A DNA stretch of 64,000 bases, taken from NCBI GenBank assembly GCA_030062745.1, contig CP099851.1, forward strand, positions 6,077,661 through 6,141,660, given 5' to 3'. The stretch is from Capitulum mitella (taxonomy: Eukaryota > Arthropoda > Thecostraca > Pollicipedomorpha > Pollicipedidae). How positions within the stretch are numbered: the stretch's first letter is position 1; every line of letters begins with the position of its first letter. Both the position numbers and the translations under genes were made by a program. Below the pieces are notes generated by a model. That model did no database searches. It saw only the letters and a program-made list of their open reading frames with translations, and had not been told where the DNA came from. Below are positions 11,076-23,626 of the stretch, piece after piece.

Positions 11076-12036
11076 TCAGAGGACGGCGGGCGCCTTGAAC
11101 AGCTTCAGGGGGTCGGCGTTCTTGTACTTCCCCTCCACGCGCAGGTCGCCGACGGCAGCCTTCCTGGCCGGCGAGCGGGCGGCGGCGGGCTCAGCGGCCG
11201 CGCCGTCGTCTCCGCCCGCCACGGAGCCGGTAGACGCGGCCGACCCCGCGGCGCGGCGGCCGAACCTGGCCTCGCGGCGGCCGGCCGAGCCGGCCGCGCC
11301 GTCCGCCGCGCCCTCCTCCGTCTCGAAGCTGATGGGCGTGTAGCGGTCGGCGTACTCCGACCGGCCGCCGACCTGGCCCTGGGGCCGGACGTTGTCGGCG
11401 GCGCGCCGGCGCGGCGGCCGACCGCCGGCCCGGCCCCGGTAGCTGTCCTTCACCTCGGAGACGCCCTGCATCTGGCCCTCCTGGCGCAGGTTGGCGCCCA
11501 TGGTGAAGCGCTCCGGCTTGGGCGCCGCGTGGCCGCGGAACTTGTCGTCCGTCTCGGCGATCTCGCGCATGTCTCCCTCCGGCTTCAGGTTGCCCGTCAT
11601 CCTGGCCCGCTCGGGCTTCTTCGCGCTGTGGCCCTGGTATTTGTCGTGGATTTCCGTGTTGCCGTCGACGCCACCTTGGGGTTTCAAGTTGCCTTGCATG
11701 GTGTATCTTTCAGGTTTCTTTGCGTCGTGTCCTTGATACCTGTCATGAACCTCTGTGTTTCCGTCAATACCACCTTGTGGCTTGAGGTTCGGTTGCATCG
11801 TATATCTGTCAGGCTTTTTTGCGTCATGCCCACGGTATTTGTCGTCGAACTCCGAGATTTCCTTCATGTCGCCATCCTGTCTTAGATTTCCCTTCATCGT
11901 GCGTCTTCCTGGCTTTCTTGCATCATGACCTTGGTACTTATCGTGAACTTCCATGTTTCCATCGATTCCACCTTGCGGTTTCAAGTTTCCCTGCATCGTA
12001 TGCCTGTCGGGTTTCTTTGCATTGTGGCCTTGATAC
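11076..12036 (-). CDS. SAXO/MAP6-like repeat protein, 3' part cut by scaffold gap
   Basis: Minus-strand C-terminal coding sequence, open from the gap edge at 12,036 to a TGA at 11,076-11,078. It carries about eight 33-residue modules with [16 protein letters not shown] followed by a Tyr and KKPERYTM. The modules degrade towards the C-terminus, which is Ala/Gly/Arg-rich and ends FKAPAVL. It is the counterpart of 19,259-20,219, at a constant offset of 8,183 and with about seven visible substitutions. It is incomplete only because the contig stops inside the repeat array. See the full gene at 19,259-25,316. Confidence 0.7.
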
Positions 12037-12536
12037 NNNNNNNNNNNNNNNNNNNNNNNNNNNNNNNNNNNNNNNNNNNNNNNNNNNNNNNNNNNNNNNN
12101 NNNNNNNNNNNNNNNNNNNNNNNNNNNNNNNNNNNNNNNNNNNNNNNNNNNNNNNNNNNNNNNNNNNNNNNNNNNNNNNNNNNNNNNNNNNNNNNNNNNN
12201 NNNNNNNNNNNNNNNNNNNNNNNNNNNNNNNNNNNNNNNNNNNNNNNNNNNNNNNNNNNNNNNNNNNNNNNNNNNNNNNNNNNNNNNNNNNNNNNNNNNN
12301 NNNNNNNNNNNNNNNNNNNNNNNNNNNNNNNNNNNNNNNNNNNNNNNNNNNNNNNNNNNNNNNNNNNNNNNNNNNNNNNNNNNNNNNNNNNNNNNNNNNN
12401 NNNNNNNNNNNNNNNNNNNNNNNNNNNNNNNNNNNNNNNNNNNNNNNNNNNNNNNNNNNNNNNNNNNNNNNNNNNNNNNNNNNNNNNNNNNNNNNNNNNN
12501 NNNNNNNNNNNNNNNNNNNNNNNNNNNNNNNNNNNN
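12037..12536. other. scaffold gap, exactly 500 N
   Basis: A round 500-base run of N is a placeholder of unknown true length. It joins a contig ending in the SAXO-like array to one beginning in GET4 intron 1. Confidence 0.99.
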
Positions 12537-12683
12537 AAAATGATAGTTTTGGGCTTTATCAAGCCAGTTCCAAAAGCAATGTTACACCTAATCTTAGTAA
12601 CATAGTTTATGGTTTTGCAACAAGAAACTGTAATTGGCTTAAATTAAATTGCATTTTGTGGTTTAAACCACTAGGTGGTTTAA

Positions 12684-13884
12684 CTCTATTCGTAGAGGTC
12701 CAGACAGTATGGTCGATTCCCGTCAGGGGGTGGATTGGCCCCCCCCTGAGATCTCAAGAACTACACATCCGATTTCATCGCAACAAAGGGCAATCGATTT
12801 GCCATGACGTGAACTACATGTTTATAAAAAGGAAGTTTCAAAATTTTGGAAGCGGGGGATACAGGGGGCAGAAATGTCGAAATTAGGGTATTTTTGGACG
12901 TGTGATAATCCTGTTGTGTATGGACCAATTTCGATGAAACTGGTATGAATCGAGAGATTATGGATAGGAATTGTACCATTGGTGCACACATCGGAAATTT
13001 CGAGAAAATTCATGGGCATTCACAGGGTTTCAAAAATAGGGGGATTTGTTTTTCAGCAACTCAATGAATAAAAAAGGCAGACACTTTTTTGGCTTCTGCT
13101 AGTCGTGTCCTGCTAAAGAATTACGATGCGCATTACAATGTTTGTATAATGTTAGCATAGACGGTGCCAGGGACATGAGAAAGGGGGAACTATCATGGTC
13201 ACATGTTCTTCAGATCAACTTGTGGTCATTGACCTTAAATGACCTCCTGTGACCTTGGAGCCACTTGGAATGATTTTGTGTGTATGTAATATTATCTGTA
13301 AATCTTTTCAATCATTTGAATTCATTCTATTTCAAAAATTTCATTTTATGGCCATTGCGATATAGGGTACGCACATTGACATTTTAGGTCATAGCTCCGT
13401 GGCCCGACCTGATATGAAGCTGAAACTTGATACACAAGTAGAGGGCACCTTTCTACGACATATGTATTCAGGGTTTGGCATTTGAAACAAACAGCGCAGA
13501 AATTATTGCCATAAAACCAAATTTTGACATTTAACCTTCATCTGACATTGTAAAGTGACCTCACATAAACAAAGTTGTATATGCATGTTGCCCAGCTATT
13601 TGGCCATGGATCCGTATGAAGTTTTAAGTTGTATCTTAAAAACGCTGTTTTTGGCAGGCATTTTCCTTTGACCCTGAATAGGGCCAAAAATGGCCTGAGG
13701 TGCCTTCCAAAAACGTTGCCTGGCTCCACCCCGTGCCAAATGAAATTTTGAAATTTTGTCATGTCACGTAGAAAGAATACCTAGGAAAAGTCACCAAGTT
13801 TTGTGAAGCTGTGCCAAAAACCCTGGAATTGACAAGCAAAAAACCGTAGGTGCGGCGGATTTAGCCCTCCTGCCGGGAATTGGG
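12684..13884. mobile_element. TTAA-flanked element, family 2, full length
   Basis: Starts after TTAA at 12,680-12,683 and ends before TTAA at 13,885-13,888. The ends are C-rich (CTCTATTC) and G-rich (GGGAATTGGG), with further inner GC-rich inverted stretches. The body is AT-rich without a coding frame. It is the fuller version of the element at 4,845-5,884. Confidence 0.7.
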
Positions 13885-14340
13885 TTAAATTAAGTTAGAC
13901 CAGCCAGGTTAAACTGCAGTTTAAACTGGTTTAAACCATGCATTGGTTGAAATCTGCCAACCCTGACAGAAACTATGACTGAGCAAACCATGCCTGGTCA
14001 TGGCTTAGGAAATATGAAAACGCTTTCTGTGTTATGTTAGTGTGTTACATTTCTGTCATGTACGGTCATGTACAGACATGTACGGTCATGTCATACAGAG
14101 ACAGGTACAGTCGTGGACAAGTGGTTTGATCATTGTGCACTGTCATGTCTAGTACTCAGAAGTGATGCAGTAGTCCTAAAGATGACCATGGTATCTGCTG
14201 AAAAACACTGGGAGCAAGAGGTGATCTGAGTTGTAGTTATTGTGTCATGTCTGAGAACATATGCATGTTGTCTGGTTGCAATCACAGAGTGATGGAGAAA
14301 CGATCAGAATTCAAGATGATCTTGATGTCTGTGATGACAG

Positions 14341-17300
14341 GTACTCAGGGATGGAGAAATGGTCAGAGCTGAAGACTCTCCTGCTGGATGGTGCCAAGCT
14401 GCTGCTGTCCAAGGGTCAGACAGAGAGTGGCGCGGACCTCGCCTCCCTCTATGTGGATGTCCTGGCCAAGTCGGAGTCATCTTGTGATGCTCAGAATATC
14501 GCCAACATTGCCAGGTGAACAGGAGCAGGCCAGGCTGGAGGGGGGAGGGATTACTGAAGCTGGGGCTGGCGAAACTCTACGTATTTGACACTTAATAGAT
14601 TATGTACCTGTTGCTGTTCACAGTTGTCAGTTTTGACAGTGAAGTCATGTTTAAAATTATCAGTCGGTACACTTAGCAGTTGCCTTGTGTTCCATGTTAC
14701 ACTGTTGACTGATGTCACACTCTTCCATGTCTGAGATGGTGTACCGTCCATCTTTCCCAGTCCTGGTTGTCCCCCTGACGACGTTGCCTGTTGTCAGTCT
14801 GTTCCCAGCCAATGACGTCGGGTTCGCCGACTATCCTGGCCGTGCTGTCTGTTGTCGACTATTGTCGACTGTTGTCCACCTGACACTGACACACCTGTGG
14901 TCAGTCGGTTTGCGGCCATTGACGCCGAATTCGCTGACTATCCTGGCGGCGATTGTCCACCTGACACTGACACATATGTCTGACACAGTCTGTTCGCGGC
15001 CATTGACGCCGAGTCAGCAGACCGGTCGTCGTTTTTGGCGCGCGCCATTCGCTGGTCCCAGCAGGCGGCGCCCGACGGCAAGGGCGGACACCCGGACCTC
15101 CACCAGGCCGTCGGCATGGTGCTCTGGAAAGGTGCGGCGAACGAGCTGCGGCCATGCCGGCCACCGGCCGCGTGGTGACGCTCTGTGCTGTGCGGAAATG
15201 ACGCAGTTGAATTCTGTTCTTGTCGTTTTAAGGCGCTCATATGCTATGTGTTTGCTATTTTGAGAGACTAGGATTTCCTGGTTAGTCAGAGATTAACGAA
15301 AAAAATAGGCATGAGAACTTTCCAGACAGTCAGAAACTGACAAAAACTACACCGAGTTTCCGAACGTAAACCTTTTGGAAAATTCTAAAACTTGAAACGT
15401 TTTGAGGAGTTTTGGTGACGCGCAATCGATTTTAAACACCAGAAGTGCTTTTTTAAATATCGTTTTAAAGACGATGATCTAATTTGAGATCTAATCTAAT
15501 GATGTGGCCGTGCTGGTTGCAGAGGGTGACCTGGTAGGTGCCAGGTACCACCTAATCCGCTCATCAGACGGCCAGAGCTGCGCGCGTCTCTTGGTGGATC
15601 TGCACACACAGCGGGGAGCTGCCGACGAGATAGACCTTTTCATCACTCAGGCCGTCCTGCAGTCAGTGCACAATCCTACTGCTCTGTCTCTGCTGTAGTC
15701 AGTGCAGGGAATTGGGTCCGAAAATGGTGACCTCATTGCAAAGGCTGTGCTCTGTCCAGTTTGCAGTTTACACTTGCACAGTGGTGACCCCTGTTGCTTG
15801 GAAGCGAAGGCGCCTCTCACTCGATGCTCTTGGTATGGGAGACCGTGCTGTTCAGACTGTTCTGTTTAGAACATTCTGGTGTGTCATCAGTCGTGCCTGT
15901 GGGTTTTGGTGACTAACCCAGATCATTCTCTTGTGTGAACGAAATGGTTTCTATGCAATGTTCGCCCAATTTTGGACCATGGCGACGCCCGCGCCGATGG
16001 CCAGAACGTGGTAACCCAGGCCGTTCTGTTGACCCCGACCTGTTGACCTCAGCCTGCGGGCCCTGACCTCGTGACCCGGTGGGACCGCAGGTACCTGGCG
16101 CTGAAGAACAAACGCGCCGCCGCTGCGTGCTTCTCCGGGTACCTGAAGTGCCACCCGCTGGTGCAGACGGACGCGCCGCCCTTCACGCTGCCGCTCTTCA
16201 ACTTCCTGCACTACCTGCTCAAGGCCGTCGAAAGGTACCCGGCCATGTTGGGAGAGATCTAGCTGTCCTTCAGTTTGTTGAAGAGGGGTGGCCTGCTACG
16301 GATTTTTTTTCGTGCTGTTCTTTCGCGCTTTGTATGCGAGGTTGGAGTTTGGTGTGCGTACGTTTTGTACCTGTCCTCTGGTCTGTGATTAACTCCCAGC
16401 AGTTTCGATAGTACAGAGTGTTTTCAGAGCGTTTCTGTCTGCCTTCTTGTGGCATTGCTTTCCATACCATATCCCTTGTGACCCCGTTGCTTGAGCCGCC
16501 TGGGACCACCTTGTACGACATCGCCTCTTGGAGAGCTATCTCCCATTTCTGTCTAACCTCTGGTGACACCCCTCCCCCCTCCCGGCTTCAGCGGCGAGGC
16601 AGGCCAGTTCCGCACGCTGTGCCACATCTACCGGCCCAGCCTGGAGCGGGACGCCACGTTCGCCAAACTGCTGGCTCGGATCGGCCGCATCTTCTTCGAC
16701 ATCCAGCCGCCGCAGAGGCAACAGGGAATGCTAGGTGGGAGCTGTGTGCCGCCAGTGGTGTACTGTGACACTCAGATGGGGTGTGTTAGATGTCAGCTGC
16801 GTGCGGGCAGTGGTGTACTGTCGCACTCTGACAGAGCGTGCTGGGTGTGAGCTGTGAGCTGGCAGTGATATACTGTCGCACTCTGACAGAGCGTGCTGGG
16901 TGTGAGCTGTGAGCTGGCAGCGATGTACTGTCGTCCTCAGACGGTGTACTAGATGTGAGTCCCCCTCACTCGGGCGTGGTTGGGCGTGGTGCTGTGTTGT
17001 AGGTTGGCTAAGGTGCCGATGGTTTGTATTGGGCGACTTTATGGCTGAATGTTGGATAGGTTTGAAATGACGATGGTGCAAGTGCGTCTGTCATGCATGA
17101 TGGCACTGATGTCTCCTTACATACCTGTCATTGTCGTTACCTGTGTCACGCTTTGAGATACCTGGTTCTCCAGAGGTCTCCCAGGTCTCCCAGGTTGTCC
17201 CTGCCACATCTGGCAGCGTGATTCAGTCATTTTGAGTGCCAGGTTGCCAATACGTCTGGCCATGTAGCCACGTTGCCAAACGCAACGATGTTTAACCTGA

Positions 17301-17626
17301 TCGAGAGGCTGATGTGTCAGGATGTGGTTATCACGCCGTCAGGCAACATCCAGCGTCTGACGTGTCAGTGTGTGGATGTCGCGCCGCCAGGCAACCTGAT
17401 CCAGTCGCTGATGTGTCAGCGTTTGGTTATCGCGCCGTCAGGCATCATCCAGTGGCTGATGTGTCAGTGTGTGGATGTCGCACCGCCAGGTAACCTGATC
17501 CAGTCGCTGATGTCCGGACTGGAGGGCGGCGACGATTCGGACTCGGACGGCGACGCCGCCTCGGGCACCTCCACCAAGTCCCCCGTGCCCAAGGTGGCCA
17601 AGATGGACACGGGCGAGCTCGACTGA
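14341..17626 (+). CDS. GET4: GET4 exons 2-7, second copy without exon 1
   Basis: Exons 14,341-14,514; 14,989-15,131; 15,523-15,661; 16,091-16,234; 16,592-16,734; 17,490-17,626. All are the same lengths and phases as in the first copy. I see two residue changes (Glu to Gln in DAQNIAN; RIFFDIQ in place of RLFFGIQ) plus silent changes, and no frame damage. No start-containing exon exists after the gap, so on its own this copy could not make GET4. The simplest reading is the other haplotype of one locus. A true tandem partial duplication is possible but would need the start exon to lie inside the gap. The poly(A) signal is at 18,070-18,075. Confidence 0.85.
17300..17500 (+). repeat. in-frame 48+51-bp repeat, two pairs
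   Basis: Same repeat as at 9,189-9,340 but with one extra 48+51 pair (99 bp) before the exon 7 acceptor at 17,490. The open frame runs from about 17,273 through the exon to the stop. Confidence 0.7.
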
Positions 17627-19258
17627 CGAGTCGCCGGAACTCGCCGGAACCGGCCCAGCGGCGAAAACCGGTCTTCAGCGAGCCGAAACTAATACGTCCG
17701 CCCCGCCGGCTCCCTCTCCGCCTGCTCGCGTTCGGCCGGAGCGCCGGCCGGGGTTAGAGGGTGGCGGCGGCCGCCGATGCCGTTGGGGAACGTCCGCGGA
17801 AGCTGCCGCTGCGCTGAGCGCCGGCCCGGCGGCGCGATGCCGCTGCACGGAGGGCCGGGTCGCGGCTCGGTCGCGGGGTTTCCCGCTCGAGGTTTGCCAG
17901 GGTCGCCGGCCGCAGGTCTGTGCGCGGGCCGGGCTGGTGGTCGCGGGCTCCTGTCCGCGCGGCGCTAAATCGGCGAGTGTGTCCTGCCGGCGGTCGATGG
18001 TCGACGGTCGGACGCGCCGGCCGCCAGGCGGCGCCAGCGTCAGCTCGCCGCCCTCATGCTTTATTTTGAAATAAATTAGCAACGTTTGATCCTATTGGCC
18101 ATGTTCTTTGAGTGGGAGCGCTGTAATGGAGTTGTGCTCGCGGTGTGGCGTCAGCAGTAAGGCGGTCGAATTTTTTCAGGACGGACGGCGTCTGTGCACG
18201 TCGTTCGAAGAACGGGCTGCCGGGGCATCAGGTTTGGTGGGAAGCTGTGAATAATAGTTTTCATTATGTGCCTGCAAAAAAGCTGTTACGGACCAAGGAG
18301 TGTTTTCGCGCTCCGGTGATGCCAGGCAGACGCTGATGTTTGTTCGGAAGTAGTTTTACGCAGACATGGAACCGGTCATCCGCAACACAGACACTTGCTG
18401 TATACCTTTCCATAAGCCATTCCCACCTCTGTGGTGGTGACACTGCCAATGGGCCTGGTACGTTCTTTTCTCAGATCCGGCATTCCGCGTACAGTGAAGC
18501 CATCGCGAAAATATTTATTCATGTTTCTTGCGAACATTGCAACCGTCGCGAAATTATCGGCGCTGGTTTGGATTCCTGCTCGTTAGCACGAGATTCATTA
18601 GATGAAGTGACACTGGGTCGGCATTAACGTTAACACTGCCAAGGGGACCAAGCTGCCACTCAGCGATAAATGACTCCATATCGTCGAAGCCATGCCACGA
18701 AACCTTCGGTTTTGGGAAGGAACATACGGAAACCCTGGATTCTAATATCGCTCTGCTGGTTTACAACGTGCATCAGCTGCTCCGTCCTCTGCGAACTGTG
18801 GTGACCTAACATATTTTGCACCTCTAATCTTCCGGCCGGCGTCCGTGTTGACACTAACACCAAACGCCTCTAAGAGAAGCCTCCAACAGGAGTCACTGGA
18901 TCCCCGGCAATGTTGGTTCACGACCGTGGCCCGTACTATCCAGTTAATGCAACGTCCTGGACGCAGTTCGCGTGCATCCCTTACTCATCGCTACGAACAA
19001 AGGCTCACAACCAATCGCCGTTCTGCTAAGTCTCCTGAAACACACTTTAGCATGTGCGAATAACGATTCGTTCTTGAATGCGGGACGGAGAAAAATCACA
19101 GCTGGCTTCAAACTGTACTGCACACGCATTTTCCTTCACCACCACACCAAACGTGTCACCCCCATGGCAGGGTCTCGAACAAAGTCTGCTGTGCTCTTAG
19201 TCGCGGGCCCCTGCGCGCTCTGCATCGTCACGCGATTGGCCGTTTCGGCGCCGATCCC
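17627..19258. other. GET4 3' UTR and spacer, second copy
   Basis: Near-identical to 9,456-11,075. It contains the AATAAA of GET4 at 18,070 and no recognised gene. Confidence 0.6.
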
Positions 19259-22200
19259 TCAGAGGACGGCGGGCGCCTTGAACAGCTTCAGGGGGTCGGC
19301 GTTCTTGTACTTCCCCTCCACGCGCAGGTCGCCGACGGCAGCCTTCCTGGCCGGCGAGCGGGCGGCGGCGGGCTCAGCGGCCGCGCCGTCGTCTCCGCCC
19401 GCCACGGAGCCGGTAGACGCGGCCGACCCCGCGGCGCGGCGGCCGAACCTGGCCTCGCGGCGGCCGGCCGAGCCGGCCGCGCCGTCCGCCGCGCCCTCCT
19501 CCGTCTCGAAGCTGATGGGCGTGTAGCGGTCGGCGTACTCCGACCGGCCGCCGACCTGGCCCTGGGGCCGGACGTTGTCGGCGGCGCGCCGGCGCGGCGG
19601 CCGACCGCCGGCCCGGCCCCGGTAGCTGTCCTTCACCTCGGAGACGCCCTGCATCTGGCCCTCCTGGCGCAGGTTGGCGCCCATGGTGAAGCGCTCCGGC
19701 TTGGGCGCCGCGTGGCCGCGGAACTTGTCGTCCGTCTCGGCGATCTCGCGCATGTCTCCCTCCGGCTTCAGGTTGCCCGTCATCCTGGCCCGCTCGGGCT
19801 TCTTCGCGCTGTGGCCCTGGTATTTGTCGTGGATTTCCGTGTTGCCGTCGACGCCACCTTGGGGTTTCAAGTTGCCTTGCATGGTGTATCTTTCAGGTTT
19901 CTTTGCGTCGTGTCCTTGATACCTGTCATGAACCTCTGTGTTTCCGTCAATACCACCTTGTGGCTTGAGGTTTGGTTGCATCGTATATCTGTCAGGCTTT
20001 TTTGCGTCATGCCCACGGTATTTGTCGTCGAACTCCGAGATTTCCTTCATGTCGCCATCCTGTCTTAGATTTCCCTTCATCGTGCGTCTTTCTGGCTTTC
20101 TTGCATCATGACCTTGGTACTTATCGTGAACTTCCGTGTTTCCATCGATTCCACCTTGCGGTTTCAAGTTTCCCTGCATCGTATGCCTGTCGGGTTTCTT
20201 TGCATTGTGGCCTTGATACCTGTCATGGACCTCCGTGTTTCCGTCAATACCACCTTGTGGCTTAAGGCTTGGTTGCATCGTATACCTGTCAGGCTTTTTT
20301 GCGCCATGCCCACGGTATTTGTCGTCAAACTCCGAGATTTCCTTCATGTCGCCGCCCTGTCTTAGATTTCCCTTCATCGTGTACCTTTCTGGCTTCTTTG
20401 CGTCATGGCCTTGATACTTATCGTGAACTTCCGTGTTTCCATCGATTCCACCTTGCGGTTTCAAGTTGCCTTGCATGGTATACCTTTCAGGTTTCTTTGC
20501 ATCATGGCCTTGATACCTGTCGTGGACCTCCGTGTTTCCATCAATGCCGCCTTGTGGCTTGAGGTTCGGCTGCATCGTATACCTATCAGGCTTCTTCGCA
20601 TTGTGACCTTTGTACTTGTCATGCACTTCCGTGTTTCCGTCAATGCCACCTTGCGGTTTCAAGTTGCCTTGCATGGTATACCTTTCAGGTTTCTTTGCAT
20701 CGTGCCCTTGATACCTGTCATGTACCTCTGTGTTTCCGTCAATACCACCTTGTGGCTTGAGGTTCGGTTGCATCGTATACCTGTCAGGCTTTTTTGCGCC
20801 ATGCCCACGGTATTTGTCGTCAAACTCCGAGATTTCCTTCATGTCGCCGTCCTGTCTCAGATTTCCCTTCATCGTGTACCTTTCTGGCTTCTTTGCGTCA
20901 TGGCCTTGGTACTTATCGTGAACTTCCGTGTTTCCATCGATTCCACCTTGCGGTTTCAAGTTTCCCTGCATCGTATGCCTGTCGGGTTTCTTTGCATTGT
21001 GGCCTTGATACCTGTCGTGGACCTCCGTGTTCCCGTCAATACCACCCTGTGGCTTGAGGTTCGGCTTGCATCGTATACCTATCAGGCTTCTTCGCATTGT
21101 GACCTTTGTACTTGTCATGCACTTCCGTGTTTCCGTCAATCCCACCTTGCGGTTTCAAGTTGCCTTGCATGGTATATCTTTCAGGTTTCTTTGCATCGTG
21201 GCCTTGATACCTGTCATGGACCTCCGTGTTTCCGTCAATACCACCCTGTGGCTTGAGGTTCGGTTGCATCGTATACCTATCAGGTTTCTTCGTATTGTGA
21301 CCCTTGTAGTTGTCATGCACTTCTGTGTTTCCGTCGATTCCACCTTGCGGTTTCAAGTTGCCTTGCATGGTATACCTTTCAGGTTTCTTCGCATCATGAC
21401 CTTGATACCTGTCATGGACCTCCGTGTTTCCGTCAATACCACCCTGTGGCTTGAGGTTCGGTTGCATAGTATACCTATCAGGTTTCTTCGTATTGTGACC
21501 CTTGTAGTTGTCATGCACTTCTGTGTTTCCATCGATTCCACCTTGCGGTTTCAGGTTCCCCTGCATGGTATACCTGTCTGGTTTCTTGGCATCGTGGCCC
21601 TGGTAGTTGGCGTGAACCTCAGAGGTTCCATCGATCCCTCCCTGGGGTTTCAAGTTCCCCTGCATGGTATATCTGTCTGGTTTTGGGGCGCCGTGTGCAT
21701 TGTACCTATCGTGGAACTCCGTGGTACCGTCGATCCCTCCCTGGGGCTGCAGGTTTCCCTGCATGGTGTAGCGATCGGGCTTGTGAGCGTTGTGACCCAC
21801 ATAGCTGTCGTGCACCTCAGTCGTGCCGTCGATGCCCCCTTGTGGCCTAAGGTTACCCTCCATAGTGTACCGGTCCGGCTTGGCGGCGTCGTACCCCTTG
21901 TACTTGTCGCGCACCTCAGAGGTACCCTCCATGCCGCCCTCCGGGTGCAAACTGTTGGCCATGGTGTACCGTTCCGGTGCACCTCCGTCGTAGCCCTGGT
22001 ACTGTTCGCGGGCTTCGCTCGTGCCGTCTATACCTCCGGCAGGGGCCAAGTTGTTCTCCATTGTGTACCTGTTGGGAGGAGGGATCATTGTCAGGATGGT
22101 TTTCGTTAAACTGGCAAAAGGGATGGTTAATGTGGAGCTGTTTTCTACCGCGCTCGCGGTTAACCATGCGCTGCTGTCAAGCTGTACGGCGTTGTTGGGG

Positions 22201-23499
22201 GAGTAGGGGGCTATTGTCATGTGCGTATAGTTGGCGACATCAGCGACGACTTGACTTCAGTGACGGCATTTGTAACGACGCCCTTTTCCGCCAATATGAA
22301 ATTAAAGTAGCTAAAGAACTGCTCAGCGGGCAGATATGAGGCCTTAACAAAAGATATGTGTCACTGTCATATTGCTCTTCAACGGCAAGGTTAAAGGCCA
22401 GATGCAATCTCTGTCCCTAACAGTCTCATGTGTAATAATCATTCCTCGCTCAAGAAGGATGTGCAGCAGAGACTACTGAGTTTTTATGGGCAGCTGTCAA
22501 GGTCATGGGTCAAGGTCAAAAGCCGCATTGAGATATTCGGTACCCTTTCATGCTTGAAAACTGACTTATGCATTGGGTTATTTTACATGGTTAACCTCGT
22601 GGCAAGGGAAGATCCTGTCAACGCTTTTGTTTGTCAGGGCTTTTCTCCCTCGTGTAACTGGAATGCCATTTTCAGATTCGCCGTGCTAATGTTTCTGGCT
22701 CAGGAGCGTTGCTGTTCCGTGCTTCCGTCGTGCAGCGCACCGAAGAGGACATCTCCCCTTCGGCAGTCATGCTCCAGGCCTTGCCAGCCTGCAGGGCTTC
22801 TTGTCAGCGAACTGAAATAGCACGTTCCGTTCCATAAACATGGCGCGTAGACTTGACGCACGTTCTGGCTCGCCGGCACCGGAAGGGTGCGTACCTCTCC
22901 GGCTGCTGGTACTGGTACTGGCTGTACTGGTCCGCCACCTCGGAGGTGCTCGTCATTTCGCCCCCAGGCACCAGGGAATCAGGGACGGTGTACCTCTCCG
23001 GCAGCTGTACGTCGTATCCTGTGGGCACCGTCACGTGACAAGTCAGCTTACAGAAAGGTCGTATACTGACATGCCTTTGGTCGCAACAGTCTTCTAACGG
23101 GTTGAACTAGAAAGCCGAATCGTCACCCGATTAGCTTGTTTGACGAAGGTATACAAGACTGACTTATGGCTGGATTCAAAGGCACGTAAGTGGTATTTGC
23201 CGGAGCAAGATGTCTGAAGGTCGCTTTGATGGAAATGCTAACAATTTAAATTCGGTTCTTGGCGCTGATAACGCATCCTAAGAACGATCGATTAATTACA
23301 CGGTAAAAACGAGAACATGTCTAGCTTGTTCATCCATTTTCCTTCGGAAACCGTCGGGTTGAATTAGTTTGCGGTCTGGCACAAAGGCATCCATATATTA
23401 CACTTAGCGCGCTATTTCCTATACTCTACCCACCCAATGCAATTTCTACGATTAGCCACCCATGTAATACTTTTGGACAAAATCCTCATCTGGGAAGAA

Positions 23500-23538
<39 letters not shown>

Positions 23539-23571
23539 TTGTATATATATATGTACATGTATGTATGTATA

Positions 23572-23626
<55 letters not shown>

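Larger units (their letters stand above)
12537..20219. repeat. second copy of 4,699-12,036 (probable unmerged allele)
   Basis: Same order and orientation: intron 1 remnant, GET4 exons 2-7, 3' UTR, spacer, SAXO-like 3' end. The offset grows from about 7,840 to 8,183 through indels. Differences are frequent in the first half and rare after about 17,675. The repeat begins exactly at the right gap edge and its counterpart ends exactly at the left gap edge. Confidence 0.9.

Noticed and set aside
11819-12886. Frames running through the N gap
   Set aside because: The N run has no stop codons by construction; nothing can be inferred across it.
12537-17626. GET4 second copy as a truncated pseudogene or new paralogue
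   Set aside because: Exons are undamaged and missing sequence stops exactly at the scaffold gap, so an allelic duplicate in the assembly explains it better.
20405-22109. Long plus-strand frames of 283 and 360 codons opposite the SAXO-like array
   Set aside because: They mirror the repeat on the complementary strand. The minus-strand frame has the module pattern, splice continuity and family likeness.
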